In this document: positions 45,112 to 54,304 of the stretch, in pieces
How positions within the stretch are numbered: position 1 is the stretch's first letter
Layout: every line of letters begins with the position of its first letter
DNA from: Variovorax sp. WS11
Lineage (GTDB): Bacteria; Pseudomonadota; Gammaproteobacteria; Burkholderiales; Burkholderiaceae_C
Direction of reading: 5' to 3'
DNA: 64,000 nucleotides
Assembly (NCBI RefSeq): GCF_010499245.1
Contig: NZ_JAAGOW010000005.1
Location: 124,001-188,000 of the forward strand
Translations under genes and position numbers: made by a program
Notes under the pieces: generated by a model
Database searches by the model: none
What the model was told of the DNA's origin: nothing
Seen by the model: only the letters and a program-made list of their open reading frames with translations

Positions 45112-47373
45112 TCAGGGCTTTCCGTTCTGGATCTCGACGTGGCTGCCCGCATGCCAGCGCACGCGCACAGGCCGTTTCGCGTCGGCGATGAACTCCGAGT
45201 TCACGTCCTTGCCGCTGCCGTAGTTGATCTGCCGGTCGGGGCGCTTGTTGATGCCGATCACCAGCACGATGCGGCTGCCCGCCGCCAGCTTGCGAGCGGT
45301 CACGCGCTCGGCGGTGAACGCAAGCAACTGGCGCTCGCCGGCCCGAAGAAGCCGGCGATACACGCGATGGCCGGCATAGCTGGCGCGAAAGTCGTAGGGT
45401 TCGAACAGCAGTTGGTATTCGCCGCTCGCCGTCTGCTCGTACAGCGAAACGATCAGGTCCACGTCCTGCCGCGAGGGCGTGATGTCGAACTCGCCGCGCA
45501 GGCTGCCGTCGATCTCGGTGTCCTTCGGCAGCGGATCGCTGACGAAGCTGATGCTGTTGCGCATCGGCAGTTGCTTGCCGTGCAGCGCGTCCGGCCACGG
45601 GATGCGCGCGTCACGGCGATCGGCGAGATCGACCAAGAGTCGCGTGCTACCACCGTCATCGGGCGGCGACGGCAACAGACGATGCGGGCCGTTGCGCTCG
45701 CGGGTGTCGAGGTACAGACGCAGCCGGGTGCGAACCGGCGAGTCCAGCGTCGGCTCATGGCGCCACTCATCGGCGCCCATCACCTGGTAGTTGACGCGGC
45801 CCTGCAGCAGCGGGGGCTTCTTCGCTCCCTTGAGGACGTGGTCGAGCCATTGGTAGCGCAGCTCGGGCAGATCGACGCGTGCGACGGGGTCGACCGTGTA
45901 GCCGCGCAGCTGCGCCGCCGTGCCCAGCCGGATCGAGGCCGCGTCGTAGGGGCCGAGCAGCAGCGTCGTGTCGGCCTGCGGCCGGTTGCGGCGATGCTCG
46001 TTGTGGAAGTACAGTGCGCCGGCCTCGGCGCCGTAGTAGCCGGCGATGCCGAGCACCGGGATGTCGATCTGCGCAAACTGCTCCGCGCTTGGCAAAAACT
46101 TACGCCAGTAGAGATCGTGGCTGGGGTGCGTCAGCCAGGTTCGGATCAGCCTGCTGCGCTTGCCCACCAGGACGCGGTCCACGTCCCAATAAGGGCGCTT
46201 GCCGCGATACCAGCGCGCGTCGAGCTCCTGCCAGACCGCGTCCGGGCTGGCGTCGGCGTCGGCTCGCAGGGGCTCGTCAGCCGCGTGCTCCTGCGCCCAG
46301 CGGACCATGGCGTTGCGGTAGATCTGTCCGGCCATCGGGAAGTCGATGCCCGGCGCCATCGGCGCGATCGTCGCGATGGCCCTGAGTGCCGCCGGCTTCC
46401 GGCGCGCCGCGGCCCAGGCGGCGTAGCCGGAGTAGCCGTCGCCGAGCATGGCGACGCGGCCGTCACTCCACGGTTGCCGCGCGATCCAGTCGATGACCGC
46501 CGCGGCGTCTTCGCCGTCGCGAACGAACGGCCACACGGCGCCCTTGCCGTCAGGCGTGCGTCCTCGCACGTACGCCGTGACGCCGACGTAGCCTTTGACG
46601 GCGCTGCGCTGCGCGTCGTCCTCTGCGGGATCGAGCGTGAAGCGCAGCAGCGTCGGCAGGGCGCCCTTCGCGCCGCCCGGCCGGACCACATTGGCATGGA
46701 TGACGATACCCCCCCGCACGGGAATCCGGACGTCGGCCTCCGCCAGGTAGCGGCCGCGGTTTTCCGCCGCGATCAGCTCGGGCAACAACGCACTGAAGCT
46801 GCGGCGCGACTCGTACCCAAGCCAGGTGCGCACGAGCGCCACGGCATCGGCCTGCGGAAGGCTGCCCTTCGCGCGCCAGCGATCGAAGGCCTGCCGGACC
46901 GGCTCCCTGTACACCGCCAGCGGGGTTTCGAGCCGCGCCATGATGGCCGCGGCTTGCGCGTTGTCGAGCGGCGATACCAGCTCCTGGAACGCGCGCGCGA
47001 AAGCCTTGGCGAAGTCGAGGCGCTCGTTCGCTTCGAGCGCGCGCGCACGCGCATAGATGCCGTCGACGATCGCGCGCTCGGCCAGGCCGTCGAAGGGCTT
47101 GCCTTGCTGGCGGCTGCGCAAGGACCTGCTGCTGTCGGAGGCGGCACGGTAGGTGCCGCTGACGATCTGCAGCGCGGTCATGTTGGCCAGGAAGGCATCG
47201 GTGTCGGCCTCCTGGTAGACCGGCACGATGCGCTGCGCGAGATCCCGCATCAGGTCCACTGCAGCGGGATCGTCGGGGTCGCGCGGTGGCCGGAAGCCGA
47301 AATCCAGCGCCCAGGCCCAGGCCGGCAGCGAAAGCGCCAGCAGCACCAGGGCACGACGCGCAAGGAGGTTCAT
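45112..47373 (-). CDS. Secreted CocE/NonD-type hydrolase (X-Pro dipeptidyl-peptidase S15 family)
   Basis: 753 residues with a signal peptide (MNLLARRALVLLALSLPAWAWA). An N-terminal helical domain of about 190 residues precedes the S15 fold: VRIPVRGGIVIHANVVRP, WIARQPWSDGRVAMLGDGYSGYAAW with the nucleophile in GDGYSGY, and a C-terminal PepX_C jelly roll (SDPLPKDTEIDGSLRGEF, SRQDVDLIVSLYE). The family hydrolyses esters or amides of varied substrates. The start overlaps the stop of the upstream ABC gene by four bases, so it is the last gene of the glucan-linked operon. Confidence 0.85.
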   Translation of the reverse strand: MNLLARRALVLLALSLPAWAWALDFGFRPPRDPDDPAAVDLMRDLAQRIVPVYQEADTDAFLANMTALQIVSGTYRAASDSSRSLRSRQQGKPFDGLAERAIVDGIYARARALEANERLDFAKAFARAFQELVSPLDNAQAAAIMARLETPLAVYREPVRQAFDRWRAKGSLPQADAVALVRTWLGYESRRSFSALLPELIAAENRGRYLAEADVRIPVRGGIVIHANVVRPGGAKGALPTLLRFTLDPAEDDAQRSAVKGYVGVTAYVRGRTPDGKGAVWPFVRDGEDAAAVIDWIARQPWSDGRVAMLGDGYSGYAAWAAARRKPAALRAIATIAPMAPGIDFPMAGQIYRNAMVRWAQEHAADEPLRADADASPDAVWQELDARWYRGKRPYWDVDRVLVGKRSRLIRTWLTHPSHDLYWRKFLPSAEQFAQIDIPVLGIAGYYGAEAGALYFHNEHRRNRPQADTTLLLGPYDAASIRLGTAAQLRGYTVDPVARVDLPELRYQWLDHVLKGAKKPPLLQGRVNYQVMGADEWRHEPTLDSPVRTRLRLYLDTRERNGPHRLLPSPPDDGGSTRLLVDLADRRDARIPWPDALHGKQLPMRNSISFVSDPLPKDTEIDGSLRGEFDITPSRQDVDLIVSLYEQTASGEYQLLFEPYDFRASYAGHRVYRRLLRAGERQLLAFTAERVTARKLAAGSRIVLVIGINKRPDRQINYGSGKDVNSEFIADAKRPVRVRWHAGSHVEIQNGKP

Positions 47374-49127
47374 GACCGAAGCTCCTCGGGCACCGCGTCC
47401 GGCACCTTGACCAGGTGCACCACCTGTGTGAACAGCCGGTCGTGCGCTTCTCCGGCCGAGCCGATGTGCACGATGCCTGTGTGCGCGAGCTTGGTCGTCA
47501 GCACGTCGATGATGAGTTCGAGCGTGTCGTCGTCGAACGCGCCGAAGGCTTCGTCCATCACCAGCCAGGGCGGCGCCTGCAGCACCACGCGGGCGAAGCC
47601 CAGCCGCAGCTGCTCGTCCATGCTGAGCTCGCGTTCCCAGCGCCCTGTCGTTTCCAGCAAGGGTGCCAGCCGCTGGAGGCCCACGCTCGCCAGTGCGGCC
47701 ACCATGGCTTCCCTCGGATACGGCTCCATCGCATACGACAGCGCTTCGGCAAGCGTGCCACGGGGAAGGTAGGGCGTGCCGCGCGGCATGTAGTGGATCG
47801 TCTCGCCGCGGGGCCGGCGCACGGTGCCGGAGCCCCAGGGCCACAGGCCCGCGAGCGCCCGGAACAGCAAGGTCTTCTCGGTGCCCGGCGTGCCGAGGAT
47901 CAGCAGGCGCTGACCGGCGTGCATGACGAGCGCTCCGGCGTCCAGCCGATCGTGCCCGGTCCAGGCGCGGACCTCGAGCGCCTCGATCGCGAGGGTTCCG
48001 GCTTCGCTCTCCGCATAGGCGATGCGGCTGCCGTCCGGCAGTGCCTCCAGATCGGACGCCAGCACCTGGCGCAAGCCGGCGACACGCAGGAGCGTGGCGC
48101 GCCAGTCGGCAATGAGGCTGAAGTTGTCGACGAACCAGCGCAGCGACGACTGCGCCTGCGTGAAGGCAGCGGCGGCCATCATCAGGCCGCCGAACGAAAC
48201 CTTCCCCGAGAAGTACAGCGGTGCGGCCACCAGCGTCGGCGCGATGACGGTGACCCAGCCGAAGCCCGAGGTGACCCAGGTCAGGTTGGTCAGCCCGAGC
48301 ACCACGCGCGAGGTGGCCTGCAGGACGTCGCCGAGATGCATGGCAACGCGGCGCTTCTCGTCGGCCTCGCCGGCGGCCAGCGAGATGCCGTCGAGATGCT
48401 CGTTGATGCGGGTCAGCGAGAAGCGCAATTCGCCTTCGCGCGCGTAGCGCTCGGCGTTGCGCGAGACCAGGCCCCTGCCGATCCAGTAGGTCATCAGCGA
48501 GCCGCCGATCGCATAGACAATCGCGGCCCACAGCATGAAGCCAGGCAGGGCATGGTCCCGGCCGTCGAAGAAGATGCTGAAGTCCTTGGACAGGACCCAC
48601 AGCACGCTCGCGAAGCTGCCGAACAGCATCGCCGCCTGCAGCAGACCGACGCCGAGGCCGATCGACAGATCGCACAGCTTCAGCGTGTCGTCGTGCATGC
48701 GCTGATCCGGATGGGCGCCCATGGGGCCGCTGCCCTGGAGCCAGAACGCTCGGCGCGGCTGCAGCCAGAGCCCCACGAGGTCGGTCACCAGGGCCTCGCG
48801 CATCTTCAGCTGCAAGGTTTCGACCAGCCACCTTTGTGCAACGTTCAAGACCAGCAGCCCGCCCGCGATCACCGCGAAGATGCCGACCTGCATGATGAAA
48901 TCGCCCACGTCGCGACGCGAGATCGCGTCGTAGAACGGCTTGTTCCAGCTATTGAGCTCGATCTGCCCATACGCCGTGATCGCGATGACCACGACGATCC
49001 CGCCCGTCAGCGCGGCCAGCGTTCTCCTGACCGCGGACACGCGCAAGGCGCCGAGCAACTCGCGGACCTGACGGACGACACCGGTCTTCGCGGCCAGCTC
49101 GGCAGGGGTCTGCGGCGCTGCGCTCAT
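47370..49127 (-). CDS. SbmA/YddA-like ABC protein with degenerate ATPase motifs
   Basis: 585 residues. The first 360 carry six transmembrane helices of the ABC_membrane_2 (YddA/SbmA/ABCD) type (NSWNKPFYDAISRRD motif). The nucleotide domain departs from consensus at four sites: Walker A GTPGTEKT (E417 for Gly before K418), Q-loop MPRGTPYLP (Arg for Gln), signature LSMDEQ (D504 for Gly) and H-loop HIGSAGEA (no His). Walker B LVMDEA (D525/E526) is intact. ATP hydrolysis may be lost or altered. ATG 49127 overlaps the GH15 stop by four bases. Confidence 0.85.
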   Translation of the reverse strand: MSAAPQTPAELAAKTGVVRQVRELLGALRVSAVRRTLAALTGGIVVVIAITAYGQIELNSWNKPFYDAISRRDVGDFIMQVGIFAVIAGGLLVLNVAQRWLVETLQLKMREALVTDLVGLWLQPRRAFWLQGSGPMGAHPDQRMHDDTLKLCDLSIGLGVGLLQAAMLFGSFASVLWVLSKDFSIFFDGRDHALPGFMLWAAIVYAIGGSLMTYWIGRGLVSRNAERYAREGELRFSLTRINEHLDGISLAAGEADEKRRVAMHLGDVLQATSRVVLGLTNLTWVTSGFGWVTVIAPTLVAAPLYFSGKVSFGGLMMAAAAFTQAQSSLRWFVDNFSLIADWRATLLRVAGLRQVLASDLEALPDGSRIAYAESEAGTLAIEALEVRAWTGHDRLDAGALVMHAGQRLLILGTPGTEKTLLFRALAGLWPWGSGTVRRPRGETIHYMPRGTPYLPRGTLAEALSYAMEPYPREAMVAALASVGLQRLAPLLETTGRWERELSMDEQLRLGFARVVLQAPPWLVMDEAFGAFDDDTLELIIDVLTTKLAHTGIVHIGSAGEAHDRLFTQVVHLVKVPDAVPEELRS

Positions 49128-50677
49128 CGACGCCGCGGCTCCCGGTATGCAATCGCGAGGCGGCGCGCGAAGACACACGAAATGAACGCGGCGTGGCTCC
49201 AGGCCAGTTGCTTCGCCGAAGTCTGTGCGCCGCTGCGCTGGTCGAACTGCTCCGACAGATCGCCACCGGCCGGCGTGTAGGCGCGCACGGTGGCGAGGTA
49301 GGCGTCGCCGCGCCCTGTCCAATGGCTCCAATGGCCTGCATCGCCGCCCGCCGCCGCCGCGGCGCGGAAGCAGAACTCGGCGGCGCCGAGCGTCGAGAAG
49401 TAGTACGCGCCCCCCGAGTAGTACACGTCGCCGGCGTACCGGCCCATCGCCGGGCCACGGCCTGCGCTACGGCCGTGGTTGATCGGATAGGCCGCATCGA
49501 ACAGCGCTTCGAGTCGCGCCAGCGTGGCCTGCATGCGGGGGGCGGTCGGGCCATGCGTGGCCTGCGTGCCCGAAGCGGCCGCGCCGTGCGTGACGGCGTG
49601 GTCGACGCTGTGGATCGCCGAGAGGACCACCGCGATGTCCAGCGCCTTCGAACTGGGCTGGTCGTCCGCCAGCACGCGCGAACGGTAGTAGCCGTGCGCC
49701 GCGTCGCGATCGTGTGCGCCTTCGTCCACCCAGTAGCCGTCGAGCAGGCTCAGCACGGCCTGCGACTCCTCCCGGCAGCGCTGCGCCTGCGCCGTGTCGC
49801 CCAAGCCCTGCAGCCACGCCGCGCCTTCGGCCAGCGCGGCGGCCGAGACGCGCAGCGTGTAGTAGTGATGGCCGCTTTCTTCCTCCCAGATGTCGTAGGA
49901 CGGCTCGCGCCAGTGACGCAGCGTGAAGTCGAGGTCGAAGCGGATCAGGGCGGTGACCTCCGCCAGCAGCGGCGCGTCGAGGTGCCCGCCGGCCACCCAG
50001 CGCAGCAGCGCCAGCGCGCGCAGCGGCGGCCCGTCGTGCTGGGGGCGTGCCCATCGCAAGACATCGAGCGTGCCGTCGGGGTTCACCCGCGTCTCGGCGA
50101 CGACGGCATCGCCGTGGACGCTCGCGAGGTCATCGCCCTCGCGCAGGTACTGCAGCAGGTCGGGGGCCACGCGCGCCGTGCGGTCGGGCACCGCGGCAAC
50201 CGCGCGGCCGTCGAGCCGGTTCACTGCAAGGCTGAAACGGGTGAAGTCGCGCAGGTGCTGCAGGGCTTCGTCGCCGATGCGCCGGTCGACGTAGAGCAGC
50301 CGCAGCGCATCGATGACGACAGCGGAGTCGCGGAACCAATGAAAGAAGTAGTCCGGGTCCGGGTCGTAACTGCCGAGGACGGGCGAGGCGATGATGGCAC
50401 CGGCGATCGGCCGCACGGTATGGCCGAAGCCCGGGCGATGCTTGACGATCGAGACCGGCGAGATGCTGGTCAGCATCGCACTCGCCGAATGGCCCAGCTG
50501 TGTTTCGAGCCAGGACTCGAACGCCGGGTCTTGCAGGCTCGTCACGCTGGAGCGCACCGGAGTACCTTCGCCTTCGGCTGCGGTGCTACTCGCCTTGGGA
50601 GCGTCCCGGCGGCTCACCGGAGTACCTTCGCCTTCGGCTGCGGTGCCATTCGCCTTGGGAGCGGCCCGGCGGCTCAT
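49124..50677 (-). CDS. Glycoside hydrolase family 15 (glucoamylase-like) protein
   Basis: 517 residues with an (alpha/alpha)6 toroid pattern. SYDPDPDYFFHWFRDSAVVIDAL begins the catalytic domain; SYDIWEEESGHHYYTLRVSAAAL carries the catalytic acid Glu and LSEQFDQRSGAQTSAKQLAWSHA the catalytic base Glu. The N-terminus has two 20-residue repeats of the type SRR.APKA..TAAEGEGTPV, encoded by 60-bp repeats, and no signal peptide. GH15 enzymes release glucose from alpha-glucans or isomaltooligosaccharides. Start and stop overlap both neighbours by four bases, so it is coupled to the GH144 gene and the ABC gene. Confidence 0.9.
   Translation of the reverse strand: MSRRAAPKANGTAAEGEGTPVSRRDAPKASSTAAEGEGTPVRSSVTSLQDPAFESWLETQLGHSASAMLTSISPVSIVKHRPGFGHTVRPIAGAIIASPVLGSYDPDPDYFFHWFRDSAVVIDALRLLYVDRRIGDEALQHLRDFTRFSLAVNRLDGRAVAAVPDRTARVAPDLLQYLREGDDLASVHGDAVVAETRVNPDGTLDVLRWARPQHDGPPLRALALLRWVAGGHLDAPLLAEVTALIRFDLDFTLRHWREPSYDIWEEESGHHYYTLRVSAAALAEGAAWLQGLGDTAQAQRCREESQAVLSLLDGYWVDEGAHDRDAAHGYYRSRVLADDQPSSKALDIAVVLSAIHSVDHAVTHGAAASGTQATHGPTAPRMQATLARLEALFDAAYPINHGRSAGRGPAMGRYAGDVYYSGGAYYFSTLGAAEFCFRAAAAAGGDAGHWSHWTGRGDAYLATVRAYTPAGGDLSEQFDQRSGAQTSAKQLAWSHAAFISCVFARRLAIAYREPRRR
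50555..50674. repeat. Two tandem 60-bp repeats at the 5' end of the GH15 gene
   Basis: Units 50555-50614 and 50615-50674 differ at only a few positions. They encode the two N-terminal 20-residue repeats of the GH15 protein. The unit number could vary between strains. Confidence 0.9.
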
Positions 50678-51957
50678 GCTTCCGGTGCCACGAGATGCGG
50701 GCTGCTGAAGTCCAGGCGCCGCAGCCCGGCCTGCACTTCGGGCGCGCTCATGAACAGCTTCCACAGGAGGCCCGTTCGATGGTTCTCCATCATCACGACG
50801 ATCGGGCCCTGGTCGATGGCGAGATGGGTTTCGGCGAACCAGCCGCGCCGTTCGCAGAACGCATCGACGAAGCCGTAGTCCTTCCACACCCGCGTGCCAT
50901 GCACGGCCAGGAAATGCCGCAGGACCTGCATCACTTCGGCGGGTGCATACGGCAGGCTAGCCAGCGCAGCCGTCGGCGAGATGGTGCCGTTGTCGTTGTT
51001 CGGGTCGTGCGCGAGGTAGCCGTCGGGGTCGTCGCTGGCCGTCAGGCCCCAGCACGATTCGCCGTAGCCCGGGTAGCTTCGGGGATTGGCGATGCAGTGC
51101 GCGCGGTTGATCCGCACGTGGCGGCTGTTGAGATCCCAGTAGTCCGCGTAGCGATCCTTCAGGCCGTGCGGATCGAGGCCGCAGAACGAGTAGTGCGTGA
51201 AGAACAGCGGCCCGCCGTACGCCGAGCCCAGCGGCATGTCGATGCCATAGTACTGCCGCCCGTTGATGAAGTCGGGCCCGGAAGCGTAGCCGCGGTGGTA
51301 GACGCGGGGATCGATCGCATGGCGCGGGGCGGCCGCGGCCAGGAAGTAGGTGATGAGGCACTCGTTCCAGCCGTGGATCTGATGGTTCATCGCCCAGCCG
51401 TGGTTCGGGCTCCAGTGCCAGTACAGCACGTCCTGCCCGCCCTGGGTGAACCAGTCCCATTCGACCTCGTGCCACAGCGTGTCGATGTCGCCACGCAGCC
51501 GGCGCGCTGCGGCCGTGTCCTCGCTGAAATACTGGCGCACGCACAGCAGGCCCATCATGAGGAAGGAGGTCTCGACCAGATCGCCCGCGTCGTCCTTGGG
51601 GCTCATCGGGATCGTCGCGCCGCTCGGGCCGTGGATGAAGTGCGCGAAGGTGCCGTGGTAGCGCGTGGCGCGGAACAGGGCGTCGAGCATGCGCCGCAGG
51701 CGATCCAGGGCTGCGTCCCGCGTGACCCAGCCGCGTTCGACCGCGACGATCAAGGCCATGACGCCGAAGCCCGTGCCACCGATCGCGGCCTTGTCTCCAT
51801 CGGTGTCGCCCGCGAGCGTGCGGCGGTCGAGCGCCAGCCCGCTGGCGGCGTCCGCACCGTCCCAGAAATAGCGAAAGGTCTGGCGCTGCACGGCCTCGAT
51901 CAAGGCTTCATCAGGCAGGGCTGCCAGTGCCTTCGGGTCTCTGTCATCCTTCAACAC
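50674..51957 (-). CDS. GH144-like glucoamylase-domain protein (probable beta-1,2-glucanase)
   Basis: 427 residues of the glycoamylase-like family (pfam10091, now largely GH144). FRYFWDGADAASGLALDR opens the toroid; GGTGFGVMAL, HGTFAHFIHGPSGATIP, LVETSFLMMGLL and GWNECLITYFLAAAAP are family blocks, and GYGESCWGLTASD is a late conserved loop. GH144 enzymes characterised so far cut beta-1,2-glucan. No signal peptide is seen. GTG 51957 is used with GAGGAG upstream. It is the first gene of the minus-strand operon and divergent from a GH3 gene, which fits sophoro-oligosaccharide breakdown. Confidence 0.85.
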   Translation of the reverse strand: MLKDDRDPKALAALPDEALIEAVQRQTFRYFWDGADAASGLALDRRTLAGDTDGDKAAIGGTGFGVMALIVAVERGWVTRDAALDRLRRMLDALFRATRYHGTFAHFIHGPSGATIPMSPKDDAGDLVETSFLMMGLLCVRQYFSEDTAAARRLRGDIDTLWHEVEWDWFTQGGQDVLYWHWSPNHGWAMNHQIHGWNECLITYFLAAAAPRHAIDPRVYHRGYASGPDFINGRQYYGIDMPLGSAYGGPLFFTHYSFCGLDPHGLKDRYADYWDLNSRHVRINRAHCIANPRSYPGYGESCWGLTASDDPDGYLAHDPNNDNGTISPTAALASLPYAPAEVMQVLRHFLAVHGTRVWKDYGFVDAFCERRGWFAETHLAIDQGPIVVMMENHRTGLLWKLFMSAPEVQAGLRRLDFSSPHLVAPEA

Positions 51958-52086
51958 GAACTTCTCCTCTCGTCGAGTGGGTGGGTGTCACGTTTGGTTT
52001 CATCGAGTCGTCGGCGCCATGCGGCCGATCGCCCCCCGCAGCATGCCATTATTGAGCCCCCTTGGGTTCCGCTTTGGAGTTCTCCG

Positions 52087-54237
52087 ATGAGTCGTATCGA
52101 CACCCTCATGGCCCGGATGACGCTGTCCGAAAAGCTGGGCCAGCTGACGATGACTGCCTCCAGCTATACGGTCACCGGGCCGGTGCTCGCGGGGGATTCC
52201 ACGCAGTCGATCATCGACGGCAGCGTCGGCAATCTGCTGAACATGGTCGGCGCCGGCCCCACGCACGAAATGCAACGACTGGCCGTCGAGAAGTCACGGC
52301 TCGGCATTCCGCTGCTGATCGGCCTGGACATCATCCACGGCCATCGCACGCTCTTTCCGATCCCGCTCGCGGAGGCCGGCATCTTCGACGAAACCCTCTG
52401 GGAGCGCACGGCGCGCGAGGCCGCGCGCGAAGGCGCGGCCGAAGGCCTGGCGATGACTTTTGCGCCGATGCTCGACGTGTCGCGCGATCCCCGCTGGGGC
52501 CGCACCGCGGAAGGGCCGGGCGAGGACGCCTGGCTCAACGCGCGCATCGCGCAGGCCAAGGTGCGCGGTTTCCAGGGGGCCGACCTGTCGTCGGCCGAAT
52601 CGCTGGCCGCCTGTGCGAAGCACTTCGTCGCCTACGGCGGGGTCAACGCGGGGCGGGAATACGCCGCCGTGGACATCTCCGAGCGCACCTTGCACGAGGT
52701 GCACCTGCCGGGCTTCGCGGCCGCGGTCCGCGCCGGCGTCGCGACGCTGATGCCGGCCTTCACCGATCTCAACGGCGTGCCGATGACGGCACACATCCCC
52801 CTGCTGCGTGACTGGCTGCGCGGCGAGATGGGCTTCGACGGCGTCATCGTCAGCGACTACAACGCGATCGCGGAGTTGATCAAGCACGGGGTCGCCGCCG
52901 ATCTCGCCGATGCCGCGGTGCTGGCGCTGAAGGCCGGCGTCGACATCGACATGATGGCCGACGCATACCGCAAGGGTCTGCCGGTCGCGCTCGAGCAGGG
53001 CCGGGTGACGATCGAGGAGATCGACGTGTGCGTGCGCCGCGTGTTGCGGCTCAAGGAGCAGCTCGGCCTGTTCGACGACCCCTACCGCCGCGGCACGACG
53101 CCGGAGCCCGCGACGGCTGTCGCCGAGCGGCACGCGCTGGCGCGCGACGTCTCGCGCAGGGCCATCGTCATGCTGAAGAACGAGCGCGACACGCTGCCTT
53201 TGCCGGCGGCGGCGAAGACGCTGTGCGTCATCGGTCCGCTGGCCGACGCCAGCACCGAGATGAAGGGCCCGTGGTGGGGTGCCGGCGAACACGAGCCCGC
53301 CGTCAGCGTGCTTGCCGGCCTGCGCGCCGCGCTGCCGCACACCGATCTGCGCCATGCACCCGGCGTCGCCATCGAGGGCGCCGACGACAGCGGCATCGAA
53401 GCCGCCGTCCTGCTTTGCGACGGTGCCGGCGCCGTCGTGCTGTGCCTGGGCGAGCGCGCCACGATGAGCGGCGAGGCGGCGAGCCGCGCCACCCCCGCGC
53501 TTCCCGGGCTGCAGCAGGCGCTGGCCGAAGCGGTGATAGCCCGAGCACATTCGCTAGGCATCCCCGTCGTCGTCGTCCTGTTTTCGGGCCGCCCGCTCGT
53601 CGTCCCCTGGCTGTCCGAACACGCCGATGCGCTGCTGGCTGCGTGGTTCCTCGGCGTCGAGGCTGGCCATGCGATTGCCGACGTGGTCACGGGCCGGGCA
53701 ACGCCCGGCGGCCGCACGCCGATGAGCTGGCCGCGCACCCTCGGCCAGGTGCCGATCTGCTTCGGCGAGCGTCCCACCGGCCGGCCGATGAATCCCGCCG
53801 ACCACTACACGAGCAAGTACCTGGACGTCGACAACACGCCGCTGTATGCCTTCGGCCACGGCTTGACCTACGGGCGGTTCAGCTACGACGAGCTTCAGGT
53901 CGAGCCGCGGCGCGTGCGCGAGCAGGACACGATGACGATCAGCGTCAGCCTGCGCAACGTCGGCGCGCGCGAGGCCGAAGAGACGGTCTTCCTGTTCGCT
54001 CGTCGCAAGGTCAGCCGCGTCACCCGGCCGCTGCTGGAACTAAAAGGCTACGCCAAGCTGCGATTGAGGCCCGGCGAAGCCGGCTCGGTGACGCTGGAGC
54101 TGCCGGCGGCCGAGCTGCGCTACCTCGGGCCGGACCTGCAGCCCTTGTTCGAGGCGGGCGAGGTGGAGATCCTCGTCGGACCGAGTGCCGATCAAACCGG
54201 GTTGCTGCGCCAGACCATCGAGATCGACACGCGCTGA
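52087..54237 (+). CDS. Glycoside hydrolase family 3 beta-glucosidase
   Basis: 716 residues with GH3 N-terminal barrel, C-terminal alpha/beta sandwich and a fibronectin III-like domain. SRIDTLMARMTLSEKLGQLTM opens the barrel; KHFVAYGGVNAGREY binds substrate; the nucleophile Asp is in GVIVSDYNAI (about residue 257). RRAIVMLKNERDTLPL marks the sandwich domain and YAFGHGLTYGRFSYDEL the FnIII junction. No signal peptide is seen, so it is probably cytoplasmic. Start 52087 follows GGAG. Divergent from the GH144-led operon, it would hydrolyse the beta-glucooligosaccharides released there. Confidence 0.95.
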   Translation: MSRIDTLMARMTLSEKLGQLTMTASSYTVTGPVLAGDSTQSIIDGSVGNLLNMVGAGPTHEMQRLAVEKSRLGIPLLIGLDIIHGHRTLFPIPLAEAGIFDETLWERTAREAAREGAAEGLAMTFAPMLDVSRDPRWGRTAEGPGEDAWLNARIAQAKVRGFQGADLSSAESLAACAKHFVAYGGVNAGREYAAVDISERTLHEVHLPGFAAAVRAGVATLMPAFTDLNGVPMTAHIPLLRDWLRGEMGFDGVIVSDYNAIAELIKHGVAADLADAAVLALKAGVDIDMMADAYRKGLPVALEQGRVTIEEIDVCVRRVLRLKEQLGLFDDPYRRGTTPEPATAVAERHALARDVSRRAIVMLKNERDTLPLPAAAKTLCVIGPLADASTEMKGPWWGAGEHEPAVSVLAGLRAALPHTDLRHAPGVAIEGADDSGIEAAVLLCDGAGAVVLCLGERATMSGEAASRATPALPGLQQALAEAVIARAHSLGIPVVVVLFSGRPLVVPWLSEHADALLAAWFLGVEAGHAIADVVTGRATPGGRTPMSWPRTLGQVPICFGERPTGRPMNPADHYTSKYLDVDNTPLYAFGHGLTYGRFSYDELQVEPRRVREQDTMTISVSLRNVGAREAEETVFLFARRKVSRVTRPLLELKGYAKLRLRPGEAGSVTLELPAAELRYLGPDLQPLFEAGEVEILVGPSADQTGLLRQTIEIDTR

Positions 54238-54304
54238 ACAAATCCGGGGCGCGCCCGTCATGCCTGAGCCGACCACCGCGTCGGCGAACCAGGAGGACAG
54301 CGCG

